A DNA stretch of 64,000 nt from Ww85 sp963745765 (lineage in GTDB: Bacteria; Desulfobacterota; Desulfobulbia; Desulfobulbales; Desulfocapsaceae), in assembly GCA_963745765.1 (NCBI GenBank), contig CAVUYQ010000011.1:79122-143121 (forward strand), written 5' to 3'. Positions within the stretch are counted from its first letter, which is position 1, and each line of letters starts with the position of its first letter. A program made the translations under genes and the position numbers. Shown here in pieces: positions 35,639 through 43,737 of this stretch. The notes beneath the pieces are model-generated. The model saw only the letters and a list, made by a program, of their open reading frames with translations, was not told the DNA's origin and searched no databases.

Positions 35639-36373
35639 ATGTCACCAAAAGAGAAGCGGGTCGCCCTGGTAACGGGCGCCAATCGAGGACTCGGTCTGGC
35701 TATCAGCAGAATGCTCGCCAGCCGGGGACTTACCGTGATTATGGGTTGCAGGGATGAAGAGAGAGGCCGGTCTGCCGAAAAAACATTGAGCGCTGAAAAT
35801 CTTGACGTGCATTTCACGCGTATCGATGTCACCGATACCGCATCTATCATTGCGGCCTTGGGCAAAATCGAGGATAGGTTCGACAGGATTGACGTACTGG
35901 TCAATAATGCCGGGATCATGATCGACGGAGGAACCGGTATTCAGGAAGTGTCTCTTACTGTGCTGCAGAACACGCTCGAAACCAACGCTTTCGGGCCATT
36001 GCTGCTCTGCCAGGGCTGCGCGCCGATCATGAAGAAGAACGGATACGGGCGTATCGTAAATATTGCCAGCAGCCTTGGATCCTTGACCGATATCCTCAAT
36101 CCTGAATCGCATCACTCGGCTCTGAAATCACCATCATACCGGTTGTCAAAAATAATGCTGAACGGAATTACGGCGCTGCTGGCCAATGACCTCCAGGGGG
36201 AAAATATCCTGGTTAATTCAGTTTGTCCCGGCTGGGTAAGAACTGATATGGGAGGACCGGAGGCCTCCTTGTCTCCGGAGGAGGCAGCGGAGACTCCGGT
36301 CTGGCTGGCTACCCTGCCTGACGACGGTCCAACCGGCGGCTTTTTCCGGGAACGCATGCCAATCCCGTGGTGA
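35639..36373 (+). CDS. Short-chain dehydrogenase/reductase
   Basis: 244 residues of the classical SDR fold: cofactor motif VTGANRGLGLAISRML (GxxxGxG), structural NNAGIM, catalytic serine in IVNIASSLGSLTD and the YxxxK in SYRLSKIMLN, then VNSVCPGWVRTDMGG. The residue after the first strand (GCRDEERGRSAE, with Arg) suggests NADPH. It resembles carbonyl-reductase-like SDRs of plants and bacteria that reduce small carbonyls. The start has GGAGAAGATT upstream. It follows the epimerase by 66 bases on the same strand. Confidence 0.92.
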   Translation: MSPKEKRVALVTGANRGLGLAISRMLASRGLTVIMGCRDEERGRSAEKTLSAENLDVHFTRIDVTDTASIIAALGKIEDRFDRIDVLVNNAGIMIDGGTGIQEVSLTVLQNTLETNAFGPLLLCQGCAPIMKKNGYGRIVNIASSLGSLTDILNPESHHSALKSPSYRLSKIMLNGITALLANDLQGENILVNSVCPGWVRTDMGGPEASLSPEEAAETPVWLATLPDDGPTGGFFRERMPIPW

Positions 36374-36433
36374 TCCGACAACGTTCACCGCCGGTTTAAT
36401 TTCCGGGTAACCAGCCCTTCTGAAGTTTCTCGA

Positions 36434-36736
36434 TCAGCCGCCGAAGTCGTAGTCGACCCTTACATTGGGGGCGTCGTTGTAACGGCTCTCGAGATTACCG
36501 AGTTTTACCTTGATGTCCTCTTCATCAGGTCGCCATTCAGTGGGACAGGAGATTCGCAGGTTTTCAATACGTTCTTCCAGTTCGCCCATGAGTATGTGCA
36601 GCGCATTGATATCCTCGAACATGTTTTTCTTGTCGGCGGTGCTCGCCTGATCCATCTTGCGAATGACATCGTCGAGCTTTGATCTCCATACGTTCAGTTC
36701 CATTTCCACATTGCGACAGTAATCTTTTATTTCCAT
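36434..36736 (-). CDS. Small coiled-coil protein of unknown function
   Basis: 100 residues from the ATG at 36736, which follows GGAGGT by four bases; a frame five codons longer would place the start within this ribosome site. The sequence is a helical, charged heptad pattern: MEIKDYCRNVEMELNVWRSKLDDVIRKMDQAST, then MFEDINALHILMGELEERIENLRISC. It ends with a looser acidic tail. There is no signal peptide or membrane helix. Small proteins of this sort occur widely near stress genes in Desulfobacterota, but no family was recognised, so no function is given. Confidence 0.7.
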   Translation of the reverse strand: MEIKDYCRNVEMELNVWRSKLDDVIRKMDQASTADKKNMFEDINALHILMGELEERIENLRISCPTEWRPDEEDIKVKLGNLESRYNDAPNVRVDYDFGG

Positions 36737-37461
36737 GATAACCTCCATCATGTTTTTTTCTTTGCATTACCGGGAAGGGAAATGCTTTCCCGTTTCCGGC
36801 GGATCTGTCTCTGGAACCATGAGTTCGGCAAGGGGTTCTGCCCGTTATGAGTCTGAGATGTGCCGCATGAAGCTCAGGATGCCAACCATTCCCTGAAACC
36901 TAGGTGAGGCAGGTGGATCGCCGGAAGAGCATTTACTGAGAAAACGGGAATCATGACTCTTCATTTCTTCATGCAGGTCGCCGGGGCAGCCCTGAACCAA
37001 GCCCGTGTCCCTTTCCATCAAATACATTAGTGACGACGTGGTTAGATGTCTATGTCCGGAATCTGTCATTACTTGAAAACCTGCCCGGGATGTTCGTCTC
37101 TGACAGCGATGCCGAAACAGCTTCCGCCATTGATGGGGCAGAGTCCGGGGGGATCGCATTGAAGAGGCGAGTGCTCCCTGTCCGGCCCTCGTTAACGGTC
37201 TCCAGGAAAACGACTGACAGAACTGTCCAAAAACGGTGTGTCTAAAGGTGATCACCGTCGAGTGGAGTCGGGTGGCCATGTCGCTTGAGATCACGGCAGC
37301 TCCCGGCATGGCGGCCGTGGCTTGATATTGTTCGGGGTGGAGGACAAACATTCATGGCAGGAGGATCAGCGAACTGAACCTCGCGATTGTTACATGCAGG
37401 AGCTACATGACGGTTGCATCAGACGGACATTAGTTTGATTCCTGCCATTCCGGTCGTGATA
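36737..37461. other. 725-base region without a supported gene
   Basis: A minus-strand frame at 36845-37351 and a short plus-strand frame at 37030-37245 are open, but neither has a recognisable product, ribosome site or protein-like composition (the long one is rich in Ser, Arg, His and Thr, as expected of a chance frame). No repeat found elsewhere in the window occurs here. It could be remains of a gene too old to recognise. Confidence 0.45.
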
Positions 37462-38313
37462 TCAGGTCCTGTGCTTGATGAATGTTCCTGCATGGAATTC
37501 ACTGAAGGCCAGATTAAGCTCTTCCTCACTGTTCATGACGATCGGTCCGCGCCAGGCGATGGGCTCTCTGAGCGGCTTTCCCGAACAGAGGAGAAACCTG
37601 AGTGGTTCCGCTCCGGCCGATATAAGAATTTCATCACCTTCATCAAAAAGCACCAGCATGCCGTTTTTGACCTCGACCCCTGCCATCCGGGCTCTACCCG
37701 AGATGACATAGATAAAGGTTGTATAGTCACCGACGGTGGCATGGCGGAAACTGATGGCGGGGGGTACCGAACAGTCAAGGTATTCCGGATCGATGACAAT
37801 GTCCGTAACCGGGCCGGAAACATTATTTACGGTTCCGGCAATGATCTTGATTCTGGTGCCGTTATCGGTCTGGATTTCAGGTATCTGGGCAGCGGTAATA
37901 TCCCGGTAGCGCGGCGGCATCATCTTGTCTCGTGCCGGCAGGTTGGCCCAGAGCTGGAAGCCGTACATCGCCCCATCCGGAGCACCTTTCGGCATCTCCT
38001 GGTGAATGATGCCGCTGCCGGCCGTCATCCACTGGACATCACCCGATGAGATGATGCCGCTGTTCCCCAGGCTGTCTCCATGTTCAACGTCACCCTTGAG
38101 CACATAGGTGATTGTCTCGATGCCGCGGTGCGGGTGCCAGGGAAAGCCGCTGAGGTAATGGGCCGGTTCGTTGGAGCGGAAATCATCAAGCAGGAGGAAG
38201 GGGTCGAATAATGTTTCGTTGCTGAATCCGAACACCCGGTTGAGATGTACCCCGGCTCCTTCGATGGTCGGCACGCTGGTCAGTACCAGTTTCACTTTTC
38301 TTGTGGTTGCCAT
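37462..38313 (-). CDS. Pirin family protein
   Basis: 283 residues with the bicupin pirin fold. The metal-binding block is clear: DPFLLLDDFRSNEPAHYLSGFPWHPHRGIETITYVLKGDVEHGDSLGNSGIISSGDVQWMTAGSGIIHQEMP, with His-x-His, a further His and Glu as iron ligands. The second cupin repeat (about 170-260) is less conserved. Bacterial pirins have been reported as quercetinases or redox-linked regulators; the role here is unknown. It is a single gene with a GTG-free ATG start. A large plus-strand open frame opposite it is an antisense shadow. Confidence 0.92.
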   Translation of the reverse strand: MATTRKVKLVLTSVPTIEGAGVHLNRVFGFSNETLFDPFLLLDDFRSNEPAHYLSGFPWHPHRGIETITYVLKGDVEHGDSLGNSGIISSGDVQWMTAGSGIIHQEMPKGAPDGAMYGFQLWANLPARDKMMPPRYRDITAAQIPEIQTDNGTRIKIIAGTVNNVSGPVTDIVIDPEYLDCSVPPAISFRHATVGDYTTFIYVISGRARMAGVEVKNGMLVLFDEGDEILISAGAEPLRFLLCSGKPLREPIAWRGPIVMNSEEELNLAFSEFHAGTFIKHRT

Positions 38314-38606
38314 GATGAATCACCTGTTGAAAAGAGGAAAACCTGAAAGTAACGGTTAACTGAAACATACACCAGTTCGCGCCGTTAAACAATCCAATGC
38401 TATCTGGACGACCAGAAAATAATTGGTTGCGGCTTACCGCTGAACGGAACGCATACCATAACGAATCTGCGACCAGGTTATCGGATTATCCTATGGTTTT
38501 ACTTGTAATGATTGTAAATGAATCCTTGTTTGGCGGGGCCTTGTGTATAATAGTTTGTCGTGGGCAAAGAAGCATAACTGCTGTAGGCCGTTACCTGCTT
38601 CCGGAT

Positions 38607-38650
38607 AACGTATCCCGGTAACGGTTGCAGCTGACCTGCCGGGATACGTT
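38607..38650 (+). promoter_or_regulatory. Perfect 12-bp hairpin just upstream of selD
   Basis: Arms AACGTATCCCGG (38607-38618) and CCGGGATACGTT (38639-38650) are perfectly complementary, with a 20-base loop, followed by the T-rich TAACAATTTTATTTT. It lies 42 bases before the selD start codon. No plus-strand gene ends ahead of it, so it may be an attenuator or leader structure rather than an ordinary terminator. The rest of the gap (38314-38691) holds nothing else I can support. Confidence 0.5.
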
Positions 38651-38691
38651 TAACAATTTTATTTTAATTATTACAGAAACGTGAAACGATA

Positions 38692-39753
38692 ATGTCCTTT
38701 TTGAAATTCTTCCGGAAACCGACGCTGCTGAATTTGTCGAAAACCTGCGGCTGAGCGGCAAAAATCGACCCGGTCGGGCTCGGTGCCTTACTTGCCGGAT
38801 TACCGCAGACAGATGATCCTGATCTGCTTGTCGGCTACAAGACTAATGATGATGCCGGAATCTACCGACTCAATGATGAACTGGCTATTGTCACGACAGC
38901 CGATTTTATCACGCCGCCGGTGAATGATCCCTACGTCTATGGCCAGATCGCCGCCGCCAATGCCATCAGCGATGTCTATGCCATGGGCGGTGAGCCGAAG
39001 GTCTGCCTCAATCTCGTCTGTTTTCCCTCAAAAAAACTGCCGCCGGAGGATCTTAACAAAATTATTGCCGGAGCCTTGAGCAAGATCACCGAGTCGGGGG
39101 CGGTCCTGGCAGGGGGGCATTCCATTGAAGATGACGAGCCAAAATTCGGCCTGTCGGTGATCGGTATCGTCCATCCATCAAAATACTGGAAAAACGGTGG
39201 TGCGCAGGCAGGAGATGCTCTGGTACTGACAAAGCCACTGGGCAGCGGCGTCCTTTTCAATGCAAACCTGAAGAAATGGGTATCTGCTGCGGCGATGGAA
39301 TCATGCGTTGAGGCCCTCATCCAGTTGAATAAGGCTGCTGCGGATGTCATGAAACAGTTTGATATCCATGCGGTAACTGATGTAACGGGTTTTGGCCTGG
39401 CAGGGCATGCCCTGGAAATGGCAAAAGCTTCAGGAGCGGCATTGCAGATCAGTCTTGATGACCTGCCGGTCATGGATGAAGCCTTTGCCATGTATCGTAA
39501 GGGTATGAGTACCGGCGTCAACCGTTATAACGAACAGCTGGTCGCACAATACCTGACGTTTGATGTCGAATATCCCGACTGGCGCAGACAGATCATTTAC
39601 GATCCTCAGACAAGTGGGGGGCTGTTGGCGGCTGTCCCTGGAGATCAGGCTCCTGATCTCATCAAGGCACTTCAGGATGCAGCCACACCGGCCGCGGCAT
39701 GGATCGGCAAGGTGATTTCCACCGATGGTTCCGCCCGGCTGATCATTAACTGA
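38692..39753 (+). CDS. selD: Selenide, water dikinase SelD, itself a selenoprotein
   Basis: 353 residues if the in-frame TGA at 38752-38754 is read as selenocysteine. Upstream of it the frame is open from ATG 38692 (MSFLKFFRKPTLLNLSKTCG), and the TGA falls in TCG-U-AAKIDPVGL, which is exactly the catalytic Cys/Sec position of SelD with the following lysine. Downstream come TNDDAGIYRL, DFITPPVNDPYVYGQIAAANAISDVYAMGG, GHSIEDDEPKFGLSV, VTDVTGFGLAGHALEMA and YDPQTSGGLLAAV. A frame starting at 38920 would miss the active site and is not a real start. The enzyme makes selenophosphate from selenide and ATP for selenocysteine. No other selenocysteine machinery (selA, selB, tRNA-Sec) is in the window. 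A weak ribosome site precedes it. Confidence 0.93.
38752..38795 (+). promoter_or_regulatory. Probable selenocysteine recoding site (UGA and bSECIS region)
   Basis: The TGA at 38752-38754 is followed by GC-rich sequence including CGACCCGGTCGGG, which can fold into a small stem-loop about 18 bases after the UGA. This is the location where bacterial SECIS elements sit. The recoding itself is well supported by conservation around it; the exact hairpin is inferred by eye. Confidence 0.5.
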
Positions 39754-39786
39754 GGTACCTCGTCTTGTCTTATCAGGTCGGTCGTT

Positions 39787-39805
39787 CAGGTTACAACCTG
39801 TTTTT
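39787..39805 (+). terminator. Weak intrinsic terminator after selD
   Basis: A short stem CAGGT / ACCTG with a TACA loop, followed by five T. It is 33 bases after the selD stop codon. The stem is short, so efficiency is uncertain. Confidence 0.5.
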
Positions 39806-39916
39806 CATAAAAAAAAGCAATGACCTCTCAGTTTTGACCAAAGTCAAGGTTTACTCCCACCATATCCTGTATGATGCATTGAAAAGATGGCAATCAGGAG
39901 ATACAGGAGGTAGATA

Positions 39917-40237
39917 ATGCAGGTACTCAGTCTTGATGACACCACGGAATTTAGCCCGGGTGTCATGAAACGATTCTTTCTGGTGGAGGATTCCCCATTT
40001 TTTAAAATCATCAATTTTAATCTTGACGCGGGAGTAACCTTCCCGGTTCATTCACATGATCTTGATGGGGAATTATCCATTCAGGTTCTTGAAGGAAACG
40101 GCTTTTTCCTCGGTGCAGACGGGGCTGAGATTCCTGCCGGGAAAGGGGCAATCCTGATTTCCGAAATAAGAGAACCGCATGGCGTTCGTGCGCTGGAGAA
40201 GATGCGTATACTGGTAACAATTGCCCCGCCGATTTGA
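39917..40237 (+). CDS. Small single-domain cupin
   Basis: 106 residues. The cupin motif 1 appears as FPVHSHDLDGELSIQVLEGNG (two histidines and the Glu) and motif 2 as GAILISEIREPHGVRAL (the last His). This is enough for a metal site in a small beta barrel. The ribosome site AGGAGGTAG lies just ahead of the ATG. The substrate is unknown; such small cupins act as isomerases, dioxygenases or sensors. It is followed 97 bases later by a ferredoxin gene on the same strand. Confidence 0.88.
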   Translation: MQVLSLDDTTEFSPGVMKRFFLVEDSPFFKIINFNLDAGVTFPVHSHDLDGELSIQVLEGNGFFLGADGAEIPAGKGAILISEIREPHGVRALEKMRILVTIAPPI

Positions 40238-40333
40238 TCATTGGCAGACAAGGGGTACGAAGGTGACAACGGAGCCGTTATCTTAACAATGCGGCGCTCT
40301 TAATCGATACAACTCAGATACGGAGGTTTGATC

Positions 40334-40525
40334 ATGGCAAAAACGGTAGTTATTGACACGGAGGAATGTTTGGGGTGTGAGGCATGTGTTGAGGCCTGCC
40401 CGGAAGTCTTTGCCTTTGATGATGATGCAACCAAGGCATACGTTATAGATGGGGCGGAAGCAGGCGCTGACTGCGTTGATGAAGCCATCGCCTCATGTCC
40501 GGCGGAATGTATTACCTGGGAGTAG
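40334..40525 (+). CDS. Small 4Fe-4S ferredoxin
   Basis: 63 residues from ATG 40334, placed seven bases after GGAGG; a TTG two codons earlier lies too near that site. One cluster motif CLGCEACVEACPEVF plus a distant ASCPAECITWE gives the CxxCxxC...C ligands of a single 4Fe-4S cluster, as in Desulfovibrio ferredoxin I/III-type proteins. The acidic composition fits an electron carrier. A good terminator lies 34 bases downstream. Its partner is unknown. Confidence 0.9.
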   Translation: MAKTVVIDTEECLGCEACVEACPEVFAFDDDATKAYVIDGAEAGADCVDEAIASCPAECITWE

Positions 40526-40558
40526 ATCGGATAACAGGATCTGCTCTGCAATAGCATG

Positions 40559-40598
40559 GCCCCTGCTGTCATTAGACATACAGCGGGGGCAGTTTTTT
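40559..40598 (+). terminator. Intrinsic terminator after the ferredoxin gene
   Basis: Stem GCCCCTGCTGT / ACAGCGGGGGC with a ten-base loop, followed by six T. It also faces the convergent VKOR gene. Confidence 0.85.
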
Positions 40599-40625
40599 AA
40601 ACTCCGATGGCTCACAAAGGATATC

Positions 40626-41573
40626 TTATTGCGGAAGGGGAGGCTTTATCTGCGGCTCTTCGCACACTTCTGAGGTCAAGCAGCCGTCTGCCCCTGGAAG
40701 AATGTCCGTGGCAGCGCTGCTTGACGTCTGGTCCGGCAGATATGTTGACGGGCTGATCTGCCCGACATGAGAGGGGGAACAGTTCAGTTCCAGGTACTGT
40801 TTGATTGCCGATGCGCCGCGTAATATCCTCAGTGAATCCGAGCGTCTTTCAAGAAAAACAGGAACTTCCCGAATCTCAAGATTTCCAAGATACTTCCGGT
40901 TTATTTCCGGGTTATATGTTTCCGTCATGACTGCTCCCGGGAAAGAGAACGAATCAATCCTATCGAGGGGATTAAAATTGATGGCACAATTGTTGTCTTC
41001 TTTTATCGTCTCAATGACCTTTTCACAATAGGGACAGCTCGAAGAGAAAAACAGATAGAGCTGCCTGTCAGGGGCTGCAGCGCCAACCCTTGCCAGCGTC
41101 CCGTCATCCAGAGATATCTTTTTTTCCTGATTGGTGTCGAAGTTCAGGCTGGCCATGGCCACGACTATCGTACTGAAGATAACGACACCCTTGAATAATT
41201 GTTTCAGCCCCATAAACAGGTTACAGAGAAAAACGAGTGCCAGAACGATGAGGCAGTAGGAACAATAGATTTCGGTGACGAATAGTTGAAAAGAAAAAAG
41301 GACACCCTCACCCGCAAGTGCCGTCAGAAGGAGCAGACTGACAAAACGTTTCCAGATAGCAGCCCCTTTCCGGGCCCGGCTCAGCCCAAAACTGACAAGC
41401 AGAAAGAAGAAAAATCCGAAAATATTAAAATAAATCGGTCCTATCCTTGTCAGGCTGTCAACGACCTCACACCCTTCATTCAGGCAGATCCCTGAGCCAT
41501 CAAGGTAGATGAGAACCGCCTGGGTTCCGGTGAGTATAAATCCCAGTACTGCTGCAAAGAAACTTACAAGCAT
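40626..41573 (-). CDS. VKOR (vitamin K epoxide reductase-type) disulfide protein with fused thioredoxin fold
   Basis: 315 residues. The N-terminal part (about 1-140) has four transmembrane helices and the VKOR cysteines: C30 and C35 in GICLNEGCEVVDS, then the CxxC pair C104/C107 in IYCSYCLIV. A thioredoxin-like periplasmic domain follows (about 165-285) with the redox CPYC pair (C179, C182) in FFSSSCPYCEKVIETI and a cis-proline region EVPVFLER. The whole looks like a bacterial VKOR-DsbA relay that passes electrons from folding proteins to quinone. The last 40 residues are low-complexity and hold two more cysteines. There is no dsb gene nearby; it converges on the ferredoxin gene. Confidence 0.88.
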   Translation of the reverse strand: MLVSFFAAVLGFILTGTQAVLIYLDGSGICLNEGCEVVDSLTRIGPIYFNIFGFFFFLLVSFGLSRARKGAAIWKRFVSLLLLTALAGEGVLFSFQLFVTEIYCSYCLIVLALVFLCNLFMGLKQLFKGVVIFSTIVVAMASLNFDTNQEKKISLDDGTLARVGAAAPDRQLYLFFSSSCPYCEKVIETIKEDNNCAINFNPLDRIDSFSFPGAVMTETYNPEINRKYLGNLEIREVPVFLERRSDSLRILRGASAIKQYLELNCSPSHVGQISPSTYLPDQTSSSAATDILPGADGCLTSEVCEEPQIKPPLPQ

Positions 41574-41728
41574 AGGTGTTGTAGAAATATGTTGAATGTT
41601 TACTGTCCTGAGGAGATATAGTTTTTGAAATCCAATCTGTCAATAAATCAAAACGTGCCGGTATGAAATCTGGCTTTGATTTTTCCAGTTTGGCTACCAG
41701 CAATCCAATAACGTTGAGGAGGAATATA

Positions 41729-42163
41729 ATGGGTATCGTAACGTGCGGATGGAAAAGATTGGTAATTGCAGCCGCGGTGACAATGGCTTGCGTTTTTGCC
41801 TTTCAGACATCGGCTTTGGCGGTGAAACCGGGAACAGTGGTGAAATCAGTGTCAGCAGCAACCCTCTACTTTGTCACCCCTGCCGGATCCCTGGCCGGAA
41901 TTCCTTCTTCCGAGGTGTACAACTGCCTGAGGCTCTCCGGACAGAACCAGTATAAAATGGGGCAGGACAAGATAGATGCATTGAAAAAAACAAATTTTCT
42001 GGTACGTGATCCCGAAGGCAAGACATATCTGATAGAAGGCACCCAGAAGCGATATATCGTCTCTCCTGCTGCCTTTGAGAAGAATGGATACGACTTGAAA
42101 GAAGTGGTAACCATTTCAAAAGAGAAACTTAATTGTATTGCAGACGGCAAGCCCGTTCAATAA
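41729..42163 (+). CDS. Small secreted protein of unknown function
   Basis: 144 residues from ATG 41729, fixed by a strong GAGGAGG seven bases upstream; a longer frame from 41663 begins before this site. A signal peptide is present (KRLVIAAAVTMACVFAFQTSALA, likely cut near ALA-VK). The mature part has GTVVKSVSAATLYFVTPAGSLAGIPSSEVYNCLRLSGQNQYKMGQDKIDALKKTNFLVRDPEGKTYLIEGTQKRYIVSPAAFEKNGYDLKEV, with two YLI/YIV repeats that resemble short repeated modules of bacterial surface proteins (as in cell-wall or curli-associated 'V(R/K)DPxGKxYLIxG' units). No function is assigned. Confidence 0.72.
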   Translation: MGIVTCGWKRLVIAAAVTMACVFAFQTSALAVKPGTVVKSVSAATLYFVTPAGSLAGIPSSEVYNCLRLSGQNQYKMGQDKIDALKKTNFLVRDPEGKTYLIEGTQKRYIVSPAAFEKNGYDLKEVVTISKEKLNCIADGKPVQ

Positions 42164-42247
42164 CCAGGGAGGCCAACAGGCAGAGCGGCAGACACTGAAC
42201 TGCGTTTTGGCTCTTGCTGTTCCTGGGATGCACGGTAACCCTGTCTC

Positions 42248-42312
42248 ATGAGGGGGACAGTATACTTAATTCACGGTAAAAGATCGTGAATTAAGTATAC
42301 TGTCCCCCTCAT
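42248..42312. repeat. 28-bp perfect palindromic hairpin (REP-like)
   Basis: The arms 42248-42275 and 42285-42312 are perfectly complementary over 28 bases, with a nine-base loop. The arms include GGGGGACAGTATACTTAATT and its complement. Comparable GGGGACAGTATACTTAATT-type palindromes occur next to REP-associated tyrosine transposases in many proteobacteria; that comparison is from memory and no such transposase is here. It lies in the gap between the small secreted protein and the converging pntB, so it may also end transcription from both sides. Confidence 0.8.
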
Positions 42313-42330
42313 CACTGTCCCCGGAGAAAA

Positions 42331-43728
42331 TCACCCGATATTTTTCAGCACCTCGGTCAGGCTGTCCTTGGCGTCGCCAAAGAGCATCCGGGTATTCTCC
42401 TTGTAGAACAGCGGGTTCGATACCCCGGCATAACCGGTTGCCATCGAGCGCTTGAGAACGATAGTTGTCCTGCCCTTCCAGCATTCGAGTACCGGCATCC
42501 CGGCGATCGGGCTGTTCGGCACTTCCTGGGCGGCGGGGTTGACGATATCGTTGGCTCCGATGACGACGGAAACATCGACATTGGGAAAATCGTCGTTTAC
42601 CTCATCGAGTTCGAAAACAATATCATAGGGGACCTTTGCTTCCGCCAGCAGCACATTCATGTGGCCGGGCATGCGGCCGGCAACCGGATGGATGCCGAAG
42701 CGGACATTGATCTTTTTATCACGCAGCTTCCGGGTAATGTCATTGACGACATGCTGTGCCTGGGCAACGGCCATGCCATAGCCGGGAATGATCATTACTT
42801 CCTTGGCATCAAGGAGCAATTCAGCCACCTCTGCCGCCTCAACGGCTACGACTTCGCCTTCCTCGCCTTCGGGACCGTCAACCGTTTCACCCCCGGATGT
42901 CCCGAATCCGCCGGCGATAACCGAGAAAAACCTGCGGTTCATGGACCGGCACATGATGTAACTGAGGATGGCGCCACTGCTGCCCACCAGGGCACCGACA
43001 ACGATCAGCAGGTCATTGCTCAGCATAAAGCCGGTGGCTGCCGCCGCCCAGCCCGAGTAGCTGTTCAGCATTGAAATGACAACCGGCATGTCAGCCCCGC
43101 CGATGGCCATGACCATGTGCACGCCAAAACCAAGGGCGATGATGGTCATGATGATGAGTGCAAGCGTTCCGCCGCCTGCGGCCGACTGGTTGACGAATAC
43201 AAAGGCCAGCAGGACAGCAGCAATGAGCAGGGACAGGTTGAGCCAGTGCCTGGCCGGCAGGAGCAGGGGCTTGCCGCTGATACGGGCACTTAGTTTTAAA
43301 AATGCTATTACCGAGCCGGAAAAAGTCAGCCCACCGATCAGGATGCCCAGATAGGTCTCTACGTCATGGATGGTTTTATCAATACCGCTCAGGACATTAC
43401 CGTGATCGAGAAAGTTGGCGAAGCCGACAAGCACGGCGGCAAGGCCGACGAGGCTGTGCAGGATTGCCACCAGTTCCGGCATCTGGGTCATCTCGACTTT
43501 TCTGGCGAGGACGATACCGATTGTACCGCCGATAAAAAGTCCGCCGAACAGGATGAAATAATGGTCTGATACAATGCCGATTATCGTGGCCAGTAGGGCC
43601 ATTGTCATGCCGAGAATGCCGTAGAGGTTGCCCCGGCGGGAGGTCTCGGGATTACTCAGGCCGCCCAGGGCGAGGATAAACATGATGGTCGCGCCGATAT
43701 AGGCGATGCTTACGATACCTTGAGACAT
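42331..43728 (-). CDS. pntB: NAD(P) transhydrogenase beta subunit
   Basis: 465 residues. The N-terminal two-thirds has nine or so transmembrane helices (domain II), for example GIVSIAYIGATIMFILALGG and IGIVLARKVEMTQMPELVAILHSLVGLAAVLVG. The C-terminal domain III binds NADP(H): IIPGYGMAVAQAQHVVNDITRKLRDKKINVRFGIHPVAGRMPGHMNVLLAEAKVPYD, then GANDIVNPAAQ and VLKRSMATGYAGVSNPLF. The length matches the family. With PntA it couples hydride transfer between NADH and NADP to the proton gradient. The start has GGAGGG four bases upstream. It follows pntA by nine bases. Confidence 0.95.
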   Translation of the reverse strand: MSQGIVSIAYIGATIMFILALGGLSNPETSRRGNLYGILGMTMALLATIIGIVSDHYFILFGGLFIGGTIGIVLARKVEMTQMPELVAILHSLVGLAAVLVGFANFLDHGNVLSGIDKTIHDVETYLGILIGGLTFSGSVIAFLKLSARISGKPLLLPARHWLNLSLLIAAVLLAFVFVNQSAAGGGTLALIIMTIIALGFGVHMVMAIGGADMPVVISMLNSYSGWAAAATGFMLSNDLLIVVGALVGSSGAILSYIMCRSMNRRFFSVIAGGFGTSGGETVDGPEGEEGEVVAVEAAEVAELLLDAKEVMIIPGYGMAVAQAQHVVNDITRKLRDKKINVRFGIHPVAGRMPGHMNVLLAEAKVPYDIVFELDEVNDDFPNVDVSVVIGANDIVNPAAQEVPNSPIAGMPVLECWKGRTTIVLKRSMATGYAGVSNPLFYKENTRMLFGDAKDSLTEVLKNIG

Positions 43729-43737
43729 CCGTCCCTC

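Noticed and set aside
36845..37351. 168-codon minus-strand open frame
   Set aside because: No ribosome site, no recognisable family, and a composition (Ser, Arg, His, Thr, Gln) expected of a chance frame.
37414..38049. 211-codon plus-strand frame
   Set aside because: Lies wholly or mostly opposite the clear pirin gene; an antisense shadow.
38920..39753. Start of selD at 38920
   Set aside because: Would remove the catalytic Sec and the N-terminal nucleotide-binding region; the upstream frame through the TGA is conserved.
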